From Pseudomonas marincola (GTDB lineage Bacteria; Pseudomonadota; Gammaproteobacteria; Pseudomonadales; Pseudomonadaceae): a DNA stretch of 64,000 nt. The notes under the pieces are model-generated. The model worked only from the letters and a program-made list of their open reading frames with translations, had not been told where the DNA came from and did no database searches. The position numbers and the translations under genes are program-made. Location of the stretch: the NCBI RefSeq assembly GCF_900116605.1, contig NZ_FPBC01000011.1, forward strand, positions 1-64,000, given 5' to 3'. Of this stretch, positions 43,872 to 53,559 are shown piece after piece. The first letter of the stretch is position 1; each line of letters opens with the position of its first letter.

Positions 43872-44984
43872 TTAACTGCGTACGATTACAGCAGCGTCGG
43901 CAGCAACTTTCTCAGCTGCTTTCTGGCGGATGAGCTTTTCCAGATCATCGACCAAATTGTCATTGTTCATTTTCTGCGCGGGCTTGCCGTCAATGTAAAT
44001 CAGGTTGCTCGGCGAGCCACCGGTGAGACCGATATGCGCCTCTTTTGCCTCACCCGGGCCATTCACCACACAACCGATTACGGCAACATCCAACGGCACC
44101 AACAAGTCTTCCAGACGGCCTTCAAGCTCGTTCATGGTTTTCACCACATCGAAGTTCTGCCGCGAGCAGCTCGGGCAGGCGATGAAGTTGATACCGCGCG
44201 AGCGCAAACGCAACGACTTGAGAATGTCGTAACCCACCTTGATCTCTTCGACCGGGTCGGCTGCCAGAGAAATGCGAATGGTGTCGCCGATGCCTTCGGC
44301 CAGCAGCATGCCGAGACCGACTGCCGATTTGACCGTGCCCGAACGCAGGCCACCGGCTTCGGTGATGCCCAGGTGCAGTGGCTGGGAAATCTGGGTGGCA
44401 AGCAAGCGATAGGCGGCAACAGCCATGAACACGTCAGAGGCTTTCACACTGATTTTGTAATCAGGGAAGTTCAGCCGTTCAAGGTGCTCGGCATGACGTA
44501 AAGCCGACTCGACCAGTGCTTCCGGGGTCGGCTCGCCGTATTTCTTTTGCAGGTCTTTTTCCAGCGAACCGGCGTTAACGCCGATGCGGATCGGAATCCC
44601 TTTGTCGCGTGCGGCTTCAACCACAGCGCGAACGCGGTCTTCACGACCGATGTTGCCCGGATTGATGCGCAGGCAATCGACGCCCAGTTCAGCCACACGC
44701 AGGGCGATCTGGTAATCGAAGTGAATGTCGGCAACCAGCGGCAGGTTCGACTGCTGCTTGATTTTGCCAAACGCCTCGGCGGCGTCCATGTCCGGCACGG
44801 ATACGCGCACGATATCGGCGCCCGCTTCCTCAAGACGACGGATCTGGGCGACCGTGGCGGCCACATCGTTGGTGTCGGTGTTGGTCATGCTCTGCACGGC
44901 AATTGGCGCATCGCCGCCGACCGGTACCGAGCCAACCCAAATTTTACGCGACTGACGACGCTTGATCGGTGATTCGCACTGCAT
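43872..44984 (-). CDS. ispG: 4-hydroxy-3-methylbut-2-en-1-yl diphosphate synthase
   Basis: A 370-residue Fe-S enzyme (GcpE) of the MEP isoprenoid pathway, converting methylerythritol cyclodiphosphate to HMBPP. The N-terminal TIM barrel starts with SVPVGGDAPIAVQSMTNTDT, and the C-terminal 4Fe-4S motifs are ACPSCSR and GCVVNGPGE. Length matches the family. It starts 3 bp after the rodZ stop, an operon join. Confidence 0.96.
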   Translation of the reverse strand: MQCESPIKRRQSRKIWVGSVPVGGDAPIAVQSMTNTDTNDVAATVAQIRRLEEAGADIVRVSVPDMDAAEAFGKIKQQSNLPLVADIHFDYQIALRVAELGVDCLRINPGNIGREDRVRAVVEAARDKGIPIRIGVNAGSLEKDLQKKYGEPTPEALVESALRHAEHLERLNFPDYKISVKASDVFMAVAAYRLLATQISQPLHLGITEAGGLRSGTVKSAVGLGMLLAEGIGDTIRISLAADPVEEIKVGYDILKSLRLRSRGINFIACPSCSRQNFDVVKTMNELEGRLEDLLVPLDVAVIGCVVNGPGEAKEAHIGLTGGSPSNLIYIDGKPAQKMNNDNLVDDLEKLIRQKAAEKVAADAAVIVRS

Positions 44985-44987
44985 GTC

Positions 44988-45998
44988 TTACTGCCCCAAG
45001 GTCAAACGCGCAGTACCGCCATTGGCGATATGCGGTGTTACATCGACTGGCTGGCCGTTATAGCTAACCTCGGCGCCACGGGCAAAGCCCAGACGCAACG
45101 CCAGTGGCGCCTTGCCAACCACTTGCAGGTTTTCGCCCTTGCGCTTGAGACCGCTGAATACCACTTTACCGTCGGCATCAGTCACCTGCAGCCAGCAGTC
45201 TGCGCTGAAATTGATTGCCACATTACCTTCACCGGCAGCCGCCACGGGCTGTTCAGTTGCAGGCGCCGGCGCGGCCTCGGCGGTTTCTGCCGGAGCGGCC
45301 GGTGCAGCGGCGACAGCAGCGTCTTGCGCGGCATTGTCCTGAGTAGAATTAGGCGTGGCTGGAGCAGCTTCCGGCTCGCCTTCTTCGGCGGCAGTCGGCG
45401 GTGCGCCCTCTTCGCTTTCATCGGTTGGCGCAATGCTGCCAAGATCAAGTGGAGCCGCTTCCTGAGCTGCTTCTACAGCTTGATCTTCCGGCTCATCGAG
45501 CGGATGAATCTGTGTGGCGCCATCAGCACCTTCAACTTCTACATGGCCCAGAGCGGATGAAGCCTGCTCGTTGGCCTGACGCTCAGCCTGACCCTGCCAC
45601 CAGTAAAAGCCGACAACGGCCAGGCCGACGAGCAGCGCAAAGCTGACGAAGCGCAAGATGCGCTGCGAGTATTTAACCGGCTCTTCTATACGGCCAAGGC
45701 CTTGTACGTTACTGCCGACCGCATTGCTGCCGGTGAACTGATCGAACTGTTCAACCAGCACGGCTTGATCCAGGCCGAGTAGTTTTGCGTAGGCACGCAC
45801 ATAGCCACGGGCAAAGGTATGACCCGGCAACTTTTCGAATTCAGCAGCTTCAATCTGCCCCAGACGAGTTGGCGTCAAATTCAACTGAGCAGCCACCTCA
45901 GCGACAGACAAATCCTTCTGCTCGCGGGCATTACGCAGTGTGTCACCGGGGTTGATGCGGTTCACTGCTACAGCTTCAGGTTGCGCCGATTTCATCAT
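44988..45998 (-). CDS. rodZ: Cell-shape protein RodZ
   Basis: A 336-residue inner-membrane protein. The cytoplasmic Xre-like helix-turn-helix (about 17-80; LRNAREQKDLSVAEVAAQLNL) binds MreB. One transmembrane helix (about 116-134) is followed by a long Ala/Pro/Glu-rich linker and a C-terminal beta domain (DUF4115). The start overlaps the pilF stop. It helps maintain rod shape. Confidence 0.92.
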   Translation of the reverse strand: MMKSAQPEAVAVNRINPGDTLRNAREQKDLSVAEVAAQLNLTPTRLGQIEAAEFEKLPGHTFARGYVRAYAKLLGLDQAVLVEQFDQFTGSNAVGSNVQGLGRIEEPVKYSQRILRFVSFALLVGLAVVGFYWWQGQAERQANEQASSALGHVEVEGADGATQIHPLDEPEDQAVEAAQEAAPLDLGSIAPTDESEEGAPPTAAEEGEPEAAPATPNSTQDNAAQDAAVAAAPAAPAETAEAAPAPATEQPVAAAGEGNVAINFSADCWLQVTDADGKVVFSGLKRKGENLQVVGKAPLALRLGFARGAEVSYNGQPVDVTPHIANGGTARLTLGQ

Positions 45999-46753
45999 TG
46001 CTCCGACAAATATTGCTTGTATTCCGGGGTGCCCGGATAAAGACGTTTGAGTTGCAGCCCCAAACTAGCAGCTTGGTCACGATCATCAAAACGTTTAGCT
46101 AGACGCGTGCCCAGCAACAAACTGCTGGCATTCTGTTCACTAATCGCACTGTAGCTTTCGTAATAACGGCGGGCCGGGACATACGCCTGCTCGTCATATG
46201 ACATATTGGCAAGTTCGAGCAAAGCCCGTGGCTGGCGGCGATTGAGCCGCAGCGAACGCTCAAAATACTGTTTTGCCTGCTCGTTTCGGCCCAATACCTT
46301 AGCAGTGATGCCCAGGTTCTCGAAGACCCGCGAGCGTTCCGGGTAAAGATTATCTTGCGCGGCCTGCTCGTAACGCTCGAATGCTTCATCGTAGCGTTTC
46401 TGTTCGAACAGGAAACTGCCGTAATTGTTCAGCAAACGTGCATCGGAGGAACGCTGGGCAATTGCCTTGCGGTAATGCTCGTCGGCAAGTTTGGGTTCCA
46501 TTTCAATCTGAAACACCAGAGCCAGCGCCGCATGGGCGTCGGCACTGGAGGAGTCAAGCTCAAGGGCCTTTTTCAGCGGCACCTTGGCACGCTCGGTAGA
46601 ACCCTGTTGAAGATAACCAAGACCTAGCTGGATGTATGCATCGCGCGCTTCATCGCGACCACTGTCGGTTTTCATCGGATCGACATCGCCGGTCGTTACA
46701 CAGCCGACCAACAGGCTGGCGAGTAGTAAGAACAGCGCGGGGCGCAAGGTCAT
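45995..46753 (-). CDS. pilF: Type IV pilus biogenesis lipoprotein PilF
   Basis: A 252-residue outer-membrane lipoprotein with lipobox cysteine C18 (LLVGC) and six TPR repeats, including YLQQGSTERAKVPLKKALEL and FEQKRYDEAFERYEQA. PilF (PilW) is the pilotin that brings secretin PilQ to the outer membrane. It joins rlmN upstream and rodZ downstream, as in other pseudomonads. Confidence 0.93.
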   Translation of the reverse strand: MTLRPALFLLLASLLVGCVTTGDVDPMKTDSGRDEARDAYIQLGLGYLQQGSTERAKVPLKKALELDSSSADAHAALALVFQIEMEPKLADEHYRKAIAQRSSDARLLNNYGSFLFEQKRYDEAFERYEQAAQDNLYPERSRVFENLGITAKVLGRNEQAKQYFERSLRLNRRQPRALLELANMSYDEQAYVPARRYYESYSAISEQNASSLLLGTRLAKRFDDRDQAASLGLQLKRLYPGTPEYKQYLSEQ

Positions 46754-46767
46754 GTATATCCTCCCTT

Positions 46768-47916
46768 TTAGTTTTGATTAGTAGTGGAAGGCGATGACTC
46801 AGCCTCGCTACTTAACTGGCGCACGGCAATATACCGCTCGCTACGCCGGGTCCGATCCATGACTTGGCCAACCAACTGGCCACACGCCGCATCAATGTCC
46901 TCACCGCGCGTAGTACGCACAGTGACATTGTGCCCGGCTTTATGCAGCAGGTCTTGAAAACGACGTATCGCATTGTTGCTCGGGCGCTCATATCCGGAAT
47001 GCGGGAACGGATTAAACGGGATCAGGTTGATTTTGCACGGCACATCGCGCAACAACTCGATCATTTGCTCGGCATGCTCGACCCGGTCATTCACATCCTT
47101 GAGCAGGGTGTACTCGATGGTCAGCACACGTTTTTCGCCGAGACGGGACACGTAACGCTTGCAGCTGGCAAGCAACATGTCGAGCGGGTACTTCTTGTTG
47201 ATTGGCACCAACTGATTACGCAGCTCGTTGTTCGGTGCATGCAGAGACAGCGCCAGGGAGACGTCAATCACCTCGGACAACTTGTCGATCATCGGCACCA
47301 CGCCAGAGGTGGACAAGGTCACCTTGCGCTTGGAGATACCGTAGCCGAGGTCATCCATCATGATTTTCATGGAGGCGACTACGTTATCGAAATTCAGTAA
47401 CGGCTCGCCCATGCCCATCATCACCACGTTGGTGACGGCGCGATCAATTTTCGCAGGCTGGGTGCCGAATGATTTATTGGCGATCCACACCTGACCGATA
47501 ATCTCGGCGGAGGTGAGGTCACTGTTGAAGCCTTGTTTGCCGGTGGAGCAGAAACTGCAATCGAGCGCACAACCTGCCTGCGACGAAACACACAGAGTGC
47601 CGCGGCCACCTTGCGGGATGTAAACGGTTTCTACACAGCTACCGGACGCCACACGAACGACCCACTTACGGGTGCCATCGGTGGAGATATCTTCGCTGAC
47701 CACTTCTGGCCCGCGAATTTCAGCACAGGCCTTGAGCTTCTCGCGCAAGACCTTGCTGACGTTACTCATGGCGTCGAAATCATCGACGCCAAAGTGGTGA
47801 ATCCACTTCATTATCTGACCGGCACGGAAACGCTTCTCCCCGATACTGTCGAAGAATTGTTCCATTTCCTGCTGGGTCAGCCCCAGAAGATTAATTTTAC
47901 CGGTTGATTCAGTCAT
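46768..47916 (-). CDS. rlmN: 23S rRNA/tRNA adenine-C2 methyltransferase RlmN
   Basis: A 382-residue radical-SAM enzyme with C116, C120 and C123 (GCALDCSFCSTG) binding the 4Fe-4S cluster. It methylates A2503 of 23S rRNA and A37 of some tRNAs. I start at the ATG at 47916, since the longer frame overlaps ndk. Length and motifs are normal. Confidence 0.95.
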   Translation of the reverse strand: MTESTGKINLLGLTQQEMEQFFDSIGEKRFRAGQIMKWIHHFGVDDFDAMSNVSKVLREKLKACAEIRGPEVVSEDISTDGTRKWVVRVASGSCVETVYIPQGGRGTLCVSSQAGCALDCSFCSTGKQGFNSDLTSAEIIGQVWIANKSFGTQPAKIDRAVTNVVMMGMGEPLLNFDNVVASMKIMMDDLGYGISKRKVTLSTSGVVPMIDKLSEVIDVSLALSLHAPNNELRNQLVPINKKYPLDMLLASCKRYVSRLGEKRVLTIEYTLLKDVNDRVEHAEQMIELLRDVPCKINLIPFNPFPHSGYERPSNNAIRRFQDLLHKAGHNVTVRTTRGEDIDAACGQLVGQVMDRTRRSERYIAVRQLSSEAESSPSTTNQN

Positions 47917-47942
47917 GGTTTCACCTTCACTCGAATGTTCGC

Positions 47943-48374
47943 TTAGCGAATGCGAGCGCAAACCTCAGTAGAGGCGAAGAAGTAAGCGATTTCGCGAGCA
48001 GCCGACGCTTCGGAGTCCGAACCGTGTACAGCGTTTTCGTCGATAGAAACAGCGAAGTCAGCACGGATAGTGCCAGCAGCAGCTTCTTTAGGGTTGGTAG
48101 CGCCCATCAGTTCACGGTTTTTCAGGATGGCGCCTTCGCCTTCCAGAACCTGAACAACAACCGGACCGGAAGTCATGAATGCAACCAGATCCTTGAAGAA
48201 ACCGCGCTCGCTGTGCTCAGCGTAGAAGCCGCTCGCTTCGCGCTCGGACAGCTGAACCATTTTCGATGCAACGACGCGCAGACCAGCTTTTTCAAAGCGG
48301 GTAACGATCTCGCCGATTACATTCTTGGCAACTGCGTCGGGTTTGATGATAGAGAAAGTACGTTCAACAGCCAT
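47943..48374 (-). CDS. ndk: Nucleoside diphosphate kinase
   Basis: A 143-residue enzyme that balances nucleoside triphosphates by phosphotransfer through H117 (NAVHGSD). The N-terminal ERTFSIIKPDAVAKN is diagnostic. It lies between rlmN and the isc operon, with a terminator separating it from iscX. Confidence 0.96.
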   Translation of the reverse strand: MAVERTFSIIKPDAVAKNVIGEIVTRFEKAGLRVVASKMVQLSEREASGFYAEHSERGFFKDLVAFMTSGPVVVQVLEGEGAILKNRELMGATNPKEAAAGTIRADFAVSIDENAVHGSDSEASAAREIAYFFASTEVCARIR

Positions 48375-48401
48375 GGGAAACTCCAGGAACTTAGATTAAG
48401 C

Positions 48402-48432
48402 AAAAATTAAACCCGCGAATTATACGCGGGTT
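48402..48432 (-). terminator. Terminator at the end of the isc operon
   Basis: On the minus strand AACCCGCG pairs with CGCGGGTT (7-base loop), followed by TAATTTTT. It lies between iscX and ndk. Confidence 0.75.
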
Positions 48433-48485
48433 CTGGTTAAATGCGTAGGGTGCGCCGGTCGGCGCCCCTATTCAGGGCAGTACAA

Positions 48486-48686
48486 TCAGTCGGCTTCTTC
48501 GATCCAAGCCGCCTGAATTGCCTCCAGCACCTTCTCCCCGCCACGCTGCGGGTCATCGCTGAATTCTGGCAAGGCCAAAACCCAGCGATGCAAATCAACG
48601 AAATTGACATAGCGCGGATCAACATCCGGCTTGCTGTCGGCCAGTTGAATGGCGATTTCCAGCACATCAGCCCATTTCAGACTCAT
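48486..48686 (-). CDS. iscX: Fe-S assembly regulator IscX
   Basis: A 66-residue acidic protein (YfhJ) that binds IscS and modulates cluster assembly. The family sequence LKWADVLEIAIQLADSKPDVDPRYVNFVDLH-type core is clear from residue 3. I use the ATG at 48686. It is the last gene of the isc operon. Confidence 0.92.
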   Translation of the reverse strand: MSLKWADVLEIAIQLADSKPDVDPRYVNFVDLHRWVLALPEFSDDPQRGGEKVLEAIQAAWIEEAD

Positions 48687-48742
48687 ATAACCGTCTCTCC
48701 AGAGAACGTTAAAACCCGGCGCGAGCAATCCGCGCGGTTATA

Positions 48743-49081
48743 TCAATGGCCTTCGGAGACCTGATTGATCGTGTACTTGGGAATTTCGATGACCAAGTCG
48801 GTGTCGGTCACAACAGACTGACACGACAGGCGCGAATTAGGCTCCAGCCCCCACGCTTTGTCGAGCATGTCATCTTCCAGCTCATCGGAAGGCTCCAGCG
48901 AATTGAAACCCTCGCGCACGATGACGTGGCACGTGGTGCACGCGCAGGACTTCTCGCACGCGTGCTCGATGTCGATGCCGTTGCGCAGCGCAGCGTTAAG
49001 TACGGTTTCGCCCGGCTCGGCCTCGAATACGGCCCCTTCCGGGCAGTGTTCGGCGTGCGGCAAAAAAATCAGCTGCGTCAT
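48743..49081 (-). CDS. fdx: ISC-type 2Fe-2S ferredoxin
   Basis: A 112-residue ferredoxin. C42, C48 and C51 (ACEKSCACTTC) and C87 (LSCQS) bind the 2Fe-2S cluster. It supplies electrons for Fe-S cluster assembly. It starts 2 bp after the hscA stop. Confidence 0.94.
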   Translation of the reverse strand: MTQLIFLPHAEHCPEGAVFEAEPGETVLNAALRNGIDIEHACEKSCACTTCHVIVREGFNSLEPSDELEDDMLDKAWGLEPNSRLSCQSVVTDTDLVIEIPKYTINQVSEGH

Positions 49082-49083
49082 GC

Positions 49084-50949
49084 TTATTCCTCAATCTCGT
49101 TAAGACTACGGCCCGACAAAGCGGCCTTTACCGTAGAGTCCAGGCGACGCGCTGCAAATGCATCGGTCACTTGGGTCAATCGTTTGGTTTGCGCCTCAAG
49201 TGCGTGGCCATCGTTGCCCGCAATCAAATCACGCAGTTGTTGCATTTCATGGCCGATCACTTCGCGCTCTTCGCTGTCGAGCAAGCGCTCGCCGTCAGCT
49301 GCAACGGCCGCCTCGACCGCTTCAAGCAGACGCTGAGCATCCACTTGCTGCTCACGCAGAACGCGGGCTTGCTTGTCATCGCCGGCATAACTGAATGAGT
49401 CTTTGAGCATCTTCGCCACTTGCTCATCAGTCAGACCGTACGAAGGCTTGACCTGAATGCTCGCCTCGACGCCCGACACCAACTCACGCGCCGCAACGCT
49501 GAGCAAGCCATCGGCATCCACCTGAAAGGTCACCCGAATCTTCGCGGCACCGGCCACCATTGGCGGGATACCACGCAACTCGAAGCGCGCCAGCGAACGG
49601 CAATCGCTGATCAGCTCACGCTCGCCTTGCAGCACGTGAACCATCATTGCGGTCTGGCCGTCTTTGTAGGTGGTGAAATCCTGAGCACGCGCCACTGGAA
49701 TCGTGGTGTTGCGCGGGATGACCTTTTCCATCAGCCCGCCCATGGTCTCAAGACCCAGCGACAATGGAATTACATCCAACAGCAACAGCTCTTCGCCCTC
49801 GCCGCGCTTGTTACCTGCCAGAGTATCGGCCTGAATTGCAGCGCCGATGGCAACCACCTGATCCGGGTCGATATCGGTGAGCGGCTGACGACCAAACATC
49901 TCGGCCACAGCCTGACGTACACGCGGTACGCGAGTGGAGCCGCCGACCATAACCACAGCGCCAACGTCTTCAATCTCGATGCCGGCATCACGCACAGCGC
50001 GGCGGCAAGCCTTGAGGCTTTGCGCAACCATTGGCTCGATCAACGCATCAAACAGTTCGCGGGTCAGCACACCGCGCCACTGCAAATATTCAACTTCAAC
50101 CGAATCGCTGGCAGTCAGTCCTTCTTTGGCCGCACACGCGGCATCGAGCAGGCTGCGCTGGGCGCTGGGGTCGATATCGGCGGACAAACCGGCCTGTTCG
50201 ACAATCCAGCTGGCAATCGCATGGTCGAAATCATCGCCGCCCAGCGCGCTGTCGCCGCCGGTGGCCATCACTTCGAAAACACCGCTGGTGAGGCGCAAAA
50301 TCGAGATATCGAAGGTGCCGCCGCCCAAGTCGTAGATGGCGACAACGCCTTCGGCTTTCTGATCCAGGCCGTAAGCAACCGCTGCTGCAGTCGGCTCGTT
50401 GAGCAGACGCAATACGTTCAAGCCTGCGAGGCGCGCAGCATCTTTGGTGGCCTGACGCTGTGCATCATCGAAATAGGCCGGCACCGTAATCACCGCACCC
50501 ACCAGCTCGCCACCCAAGGTCAGCTCGGCACGTTCGCGCAGCACCTTGAGAATTTCTGCCGAGACTTCCACCGGGCTTTTGTCACCCTGCACAGTCTGAA
50601 TAGACGGCATTTGCGACTCGCCACCGACAAAGTGGTAAGGCAGCTGATCGCCCAACTGCTTCACATCGCTCAGACCACGACCCATCAGACGCTTGACCGA
50701 AACAATGGTATTGAACGGGTCACTGGAGGCCGCCGCCTTGGCGCCCTCACCCACTTCAATACGGTCAGCGTGATAGCGCACTGCCGACGGCAGAATGATC
50801 TTGCCTTCGGCATCAGCCAGCGGTTCGGAAAGGCCACTGCGCAAGGCAGCAACCAGCGAATTGGTGGTACCCAGGTCGATCCCCACTGCCAGCCGACGCT
50901 GGTGTGGCTGGGGGCTCTGTCCGGGCTCAGCGATCTGCAGTAAGGCCAT
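49084..50949 (-). CDS. hscA: Fe-S cluster chaperone HscA
   Basis: A 621-residue Hsp70-family ATPase with GIDLGTTNSLVA in the nucleotide-binding domain, IYDLGGGTFDISIL and a C-terminal substrate-binding domain. With HscB it releases the cluster from IscU. Length is normal for HscA. It lies between hscB and fdx. Confidence 0.96.
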   Translation of the reverse strand: MALLQIAEPGQSPQPHQRRLAVGIDLGTTNSLVAALRSGLSEPLADAEGKIILPSAVRYHADRIEVGEGAKAAASSDPFNTIVSVKRLMGRGLSDVKQLGDQLPYHFVGGESQMPSIQTVQGDKSPVEVSAEILKVLRERAELTLGGELVGAVITVPAYFDDAQRQATKDAARLAGLNVLRLLNEPTAAAVAYGLDQKAEGVVAIYDLGGGTFDISILRLTSGVFEVMATGGDSALGGDDFDHAIASWIVEQAGLSADIDPSAQRSLLDAACAAKEGLTASDSVEVEYLQWRGVLTRELFDALIEPMVAQSLKACRRAVRDAGIEIEDVGAVVMVGGSTRVPRVRQAVAEMFGRQPLTDIDPDQVVAIGAAIQADTLAGNKRGEGEELLLLDVIPLSLGLETMGGLMEKVIPRNTTIPVARAQDFTTYKDGQTAMMVHVLQGERELISDCRSLARFELRGIPPMVAGAAKIRVTFQVDADGLLSVAARELVSGVEASIQVKPSYGLTDEQVAKMLKDSFSYAGDDKQARVLREQQVDAQRLLEAVEAAVAADGERLLDSEEREVIGHEMQQLRDLIAGNDGHALEAQTKRLTQVTDAFAARRLDSTVKAALSGRSLNEIEE

Positions 50950-51002
50950 GATTAATAAATGCTTATCTGAATATCAAGCGCACCCTTACGGGCGCGCGAG
51001 CG

Positions 51003-51524
51003 TTAATCGTCGAGGCGCTCTTCCAACTGGCGGACCTCGTGGGAAAGCTTGTCGAGAAACTGCATGCGACGCATCAGGCGCTCGGCCTCTTCACGTCGCG
51101 CGGCATCATCCCAACAAACCGCAAAGCTCTCGTTCAACTCGTCCTGCGCCTGCTTCAAACTGCGCTTGAAACGCAACACGCCGTCGATATCCGCAGCGTC
51201 CTGCAAGTCTTCAAGCTCTTCACGCAGCTGAATCTGCTGCATCAGGAAATCCGGGTCGTGCACCGTGACTTCCAGCGGCAATTCAGGACCACTCAGCGCC
51301 AGCAGATAGCGGGCGCGTTGCGGCGCGTTCTTCAGCGTTTGATAGGCCTCATTGAGGCTCGCGGACTTTTCCAGCGCAGAGCGCTGTTCACGCGCATCGG
51401 CATCGGCGAAACGGTCCGGATGAACCGTGCGCGCCAATTCGCGATAACGCGTGGCAAGCTGATCGAGGTCCAGGCGAAAACTCGGCTGGAGGTCGAACAA
51501 GGCAAAATGACAAGGAGTACCCAC
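51003..51524 (-). CDS. hscB: Co-chaperone HscB
   Basis: A 173-residue J-domain protein with H35-P36-D37 in ARTVHPDRFAD and a C-terminal helical domain that contacts IscU. The start is a GTG at 51524 with GAGG upstream; the longer ATG frame overlaps iscA. It is the partner of HscA. Confidence 0.94.
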   Translation of the reverse strand: MGTPCHFALFDLQPSFRLDLDQLATRYRELARTVHPDRFADADAREQRSALEKSASLNEAYQTLKNAPQRARYLLALSGPELPLEVTVHDPDFLMQQIQLREELEDLQDAADIDGVLRFKRSLKQAQDELNESFAVCWDDAARREEAERLMRRMQFLDKLSHEVRQLEERLDD

Positions 51525-51531
51525 AGTAGCC

Positions 51532-51855
51532 TCAGATGTTGAAGCTTTCGCCGCAGCCACATTCGCCGCGCACGTTTGGGTTGTTGAACTTGAACCCTTC
51601 GTTCAAGCCCTCCTTGACGAAGTCCAGCTCGGTGCCATCGAGGTAAACCAGGCTCTTGGGATCAATAATGACCTTGACCCCGTGGCTCTCAAACACCTGG
51701 TCTTCGCTGGCGGTTTCGTCGACGAACTCCAGCACATAGGCCAAGCCCGAGCAGCCAGTGGTGCGAACGGCCAAACGAATGCCCTCGCCCTTGCCGCGCC
51801 CATCAAGGGAACGCTGGACGTGGCGAGCCGCCGCTTCGGTCATGCTGATAGCCAT
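51532..51855 (-). CDS. iscA: Fe-S cluster carrier IscA
   Basis: A 107-residue A-type carrier with C35 (TTGCSG) and C99 and C101 (GECGCGE) as cluster ligands. It accepts or delivers Fe-S clusters. I use the ATG at 51855, two codons into the frame. Confidence 0.95.
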   Translation of the reverse strand: MAISMTEAAARHVQRSLDGRGKGEGIRLAVRTTGCSGLAYVLEFVDETASEDQVFESHGVKVIIDPKSLVYLDGTELDFVKEGLNEGFKFNNPNVRGECGCGESFNI

Positions 51856-51866
51856 CGACAACCTCC

Positions 51867-52253
51867 TTAAACCAAACCTTTCTTCTGCTTGTAATCGCGC
51901 ACGGCTGCCTTGATGGCATCCTCAGCGAGTACCGAGCAGTGAATCTTCACCGGCGGCAATGCCAGCTCTTCTGCCAGCTGGGTATTCTTGATGGTTTCTG
52001 CCTCATCAAGGGTCTTGCCCTTCATCCACTCGGTTGCGAGGGAGCTGGAAGCAATCGCCGAACCGCAGCCGTAGGTCTTGAACTTGGCGTCTTCAATTAC
52101 GCCCGACTCATTTACCTTGATCTGCAGACGCATCACGTCACCACACGCCGGAGCGCCGACCATGCCGGTGCCAACATCTGGATCTTGCGCGTCCATCTTG
52201 CCGACGTTGCGCGGATTTTCGTAGTGGTCGATGACCTTTTCGCTGTAAGCCAT
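51867..52253 (-). CDS. iscU: Fe-S scaffold protein IscU
   Basis: A 128-residue scaffold with C37, C63 and C106 plus D39 and H105 (GAPACGD, YGCGS, HCSV). The LPPVK motif (99-103) is the HscA recognition site. Clusters form here from sulphur delivered by IscS. Confidence 0.97.
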   Translation of the reverse strand: MAYSEKVIDHYENPRNVGKMDAQDPDVGTGMVGAPACGDVMRLQIKVNESGVIEDAKFKTYGCGSAIASSSLATEWMKGKTLDEAETIKNTQLAEELALPPVKIHCSVLAEDAIKAAVRDYKQKKGLV

Positions 52254-52295
52254 GTTATCTATTCCTCACTCATCAGGCGCCGCTCAACGGCAGCT

Positions 52296-53510
52296 TTAGT
52301 GTGCCGCCCATTCAACCTGGGACAGATCGACACCTTCTTTGAACATATCCCACAGCGGCGACAATTCGCGCAGTTTGGTCACTGCTTCGCGCACTTTGGC
52401 TGCGGCGTAATCAACTTCTTCTTCGGTAGTGAAGCGGCCGAAGGTGAAACGAATCGAGCTGTGCGCCAGTTCATCGTTACGACCCAGCGCACGCAACACA
52501 TACGACGGCTCAAGCGATGCCGATGTACAGGCCGAGCCCGACGATACAGCAAGATCCTTGAGCGCCATGATCAGCGACTCGCCTTCAACATAGTTGAAGC
52601 TCAGGTTCAGGTTGTGCGGTACACGGGCAGTCATGCTGCCGTTGATGTACAGCTCTTCCATGTCGGCCAGGTGCGCATAAAAACGATCGCGCAGGGCCAG
52701 CAGACGCTGGTTTTCAGCAGCCATTTCAGCCTTGGCAATGCTGAACGCTTCACCCATGCCTACGCACTGGTGAGTTGCCAGCGTACCGGAACGCATACCG
52801 CGCTCATGGCCACCGCCGTGGGTCTGTGCTTCCAGACGTACGCGCGGCTTGCGACGAACGTACAGAGCGCCCACGCCTTTCGGGCCGTAAGTCTTGTGCG
52901 CAGAGAACGACATAAGGTCAACCTTGAGGTTCTCGAGGTTGATTTCAACCTTGCCAGTCGACTGAGCCGCATCAACGTGGAAGAAAATCCCACGCGAGCG
53001 CGTCAGTTCGCCAATGGCAGCGATGTCGTTGACGGTGCCGATCTCGTTGTTGACGTGCATGATCGAAACCAGAATGGTGTCTTCACGCAACACAGCTTCA
53101 ACCATCGCCGGCGTGATCAGACCATCCTCGCCCGGCTCGATGTAAGTGACTTCAAAGCCTTCACGCTCAAGCTGACGCATGGTGTCGAGAACAGCTTTGT
53201 GCTCGATCTTCGACGTAACAAGGTGCTTGCCCTTGCTCTTGTAGAAATCAGCGATGCCTTTGATAGCGAGGTTATCGGATTCGGTTGCGCCGGAGGTCCA
53301 GACGATCTCACGTGGATCGGCACCTACCAGTTCAGCAACCTGACGACGCGCATTCTCAACCGCTTCTTCTGCCTTCCAGCCAAAGAAGTGGGAGCGCGAT
53401 GCCGGATTACCGAAGTTACCGTCAGCGGTCAGGCAATCGACCATTTTTTGCGCCACACGCGGATCGACCGGCGTGGTAGCGGAATAATCCAGATAAATCG
53501 GCAATTTCAT
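52296..53510 (-). CDS. iscS: Cysteine desulphurase IscS
   Basis: A 404-residue PLP enzyme with K206 in SFSAHKTYGPKG and the active-site Cys in SSGSACTSASLEPS. It removes sulphur from cysteine for IscU, thio-tRNA and other acceptors. It follows iscR directly. Confidence 0.97.
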   Translation of the reverse strand: MKLPIYLDYSATTPVDPRVAQKMVDCLTADGNFGNPASRSHFFGWKAEEAVENARRQVAELVGADPREIVWTSGATESDNLAIKGIADFYKSKGKHLVTSKIEHKAVLDTMRQLEREGFEVTYIEPGEDGLITPAMVEAVLREDTILVSIMHVNNEIGTVNDIAAIGELTRSRGIFFHVDAAQSTGKVEINLENLKVDLMSFSAHKTYGPKGVGALYVRRKPRVRLEAQTHGGGHERGMRSGTLATHQCVGMGEAFSIAKAEMAAENQRLLALRDRFYAHLADMEELYINGSMTARVPHNLNLSFNYVEGESLIMALKDLAVSSGSACTSASLEPSYVLRALGRNDELAHSSIRFTFGRFTTEEEVDYAAAKVREAVTKLRELSPLWDMFKEGVDLSQVEWAAH

Positions 53511-53559
53511 TGATTCTCTCCTAATCAGGATTCAGGCCTTGCGAGCCGGCACCTTGTCT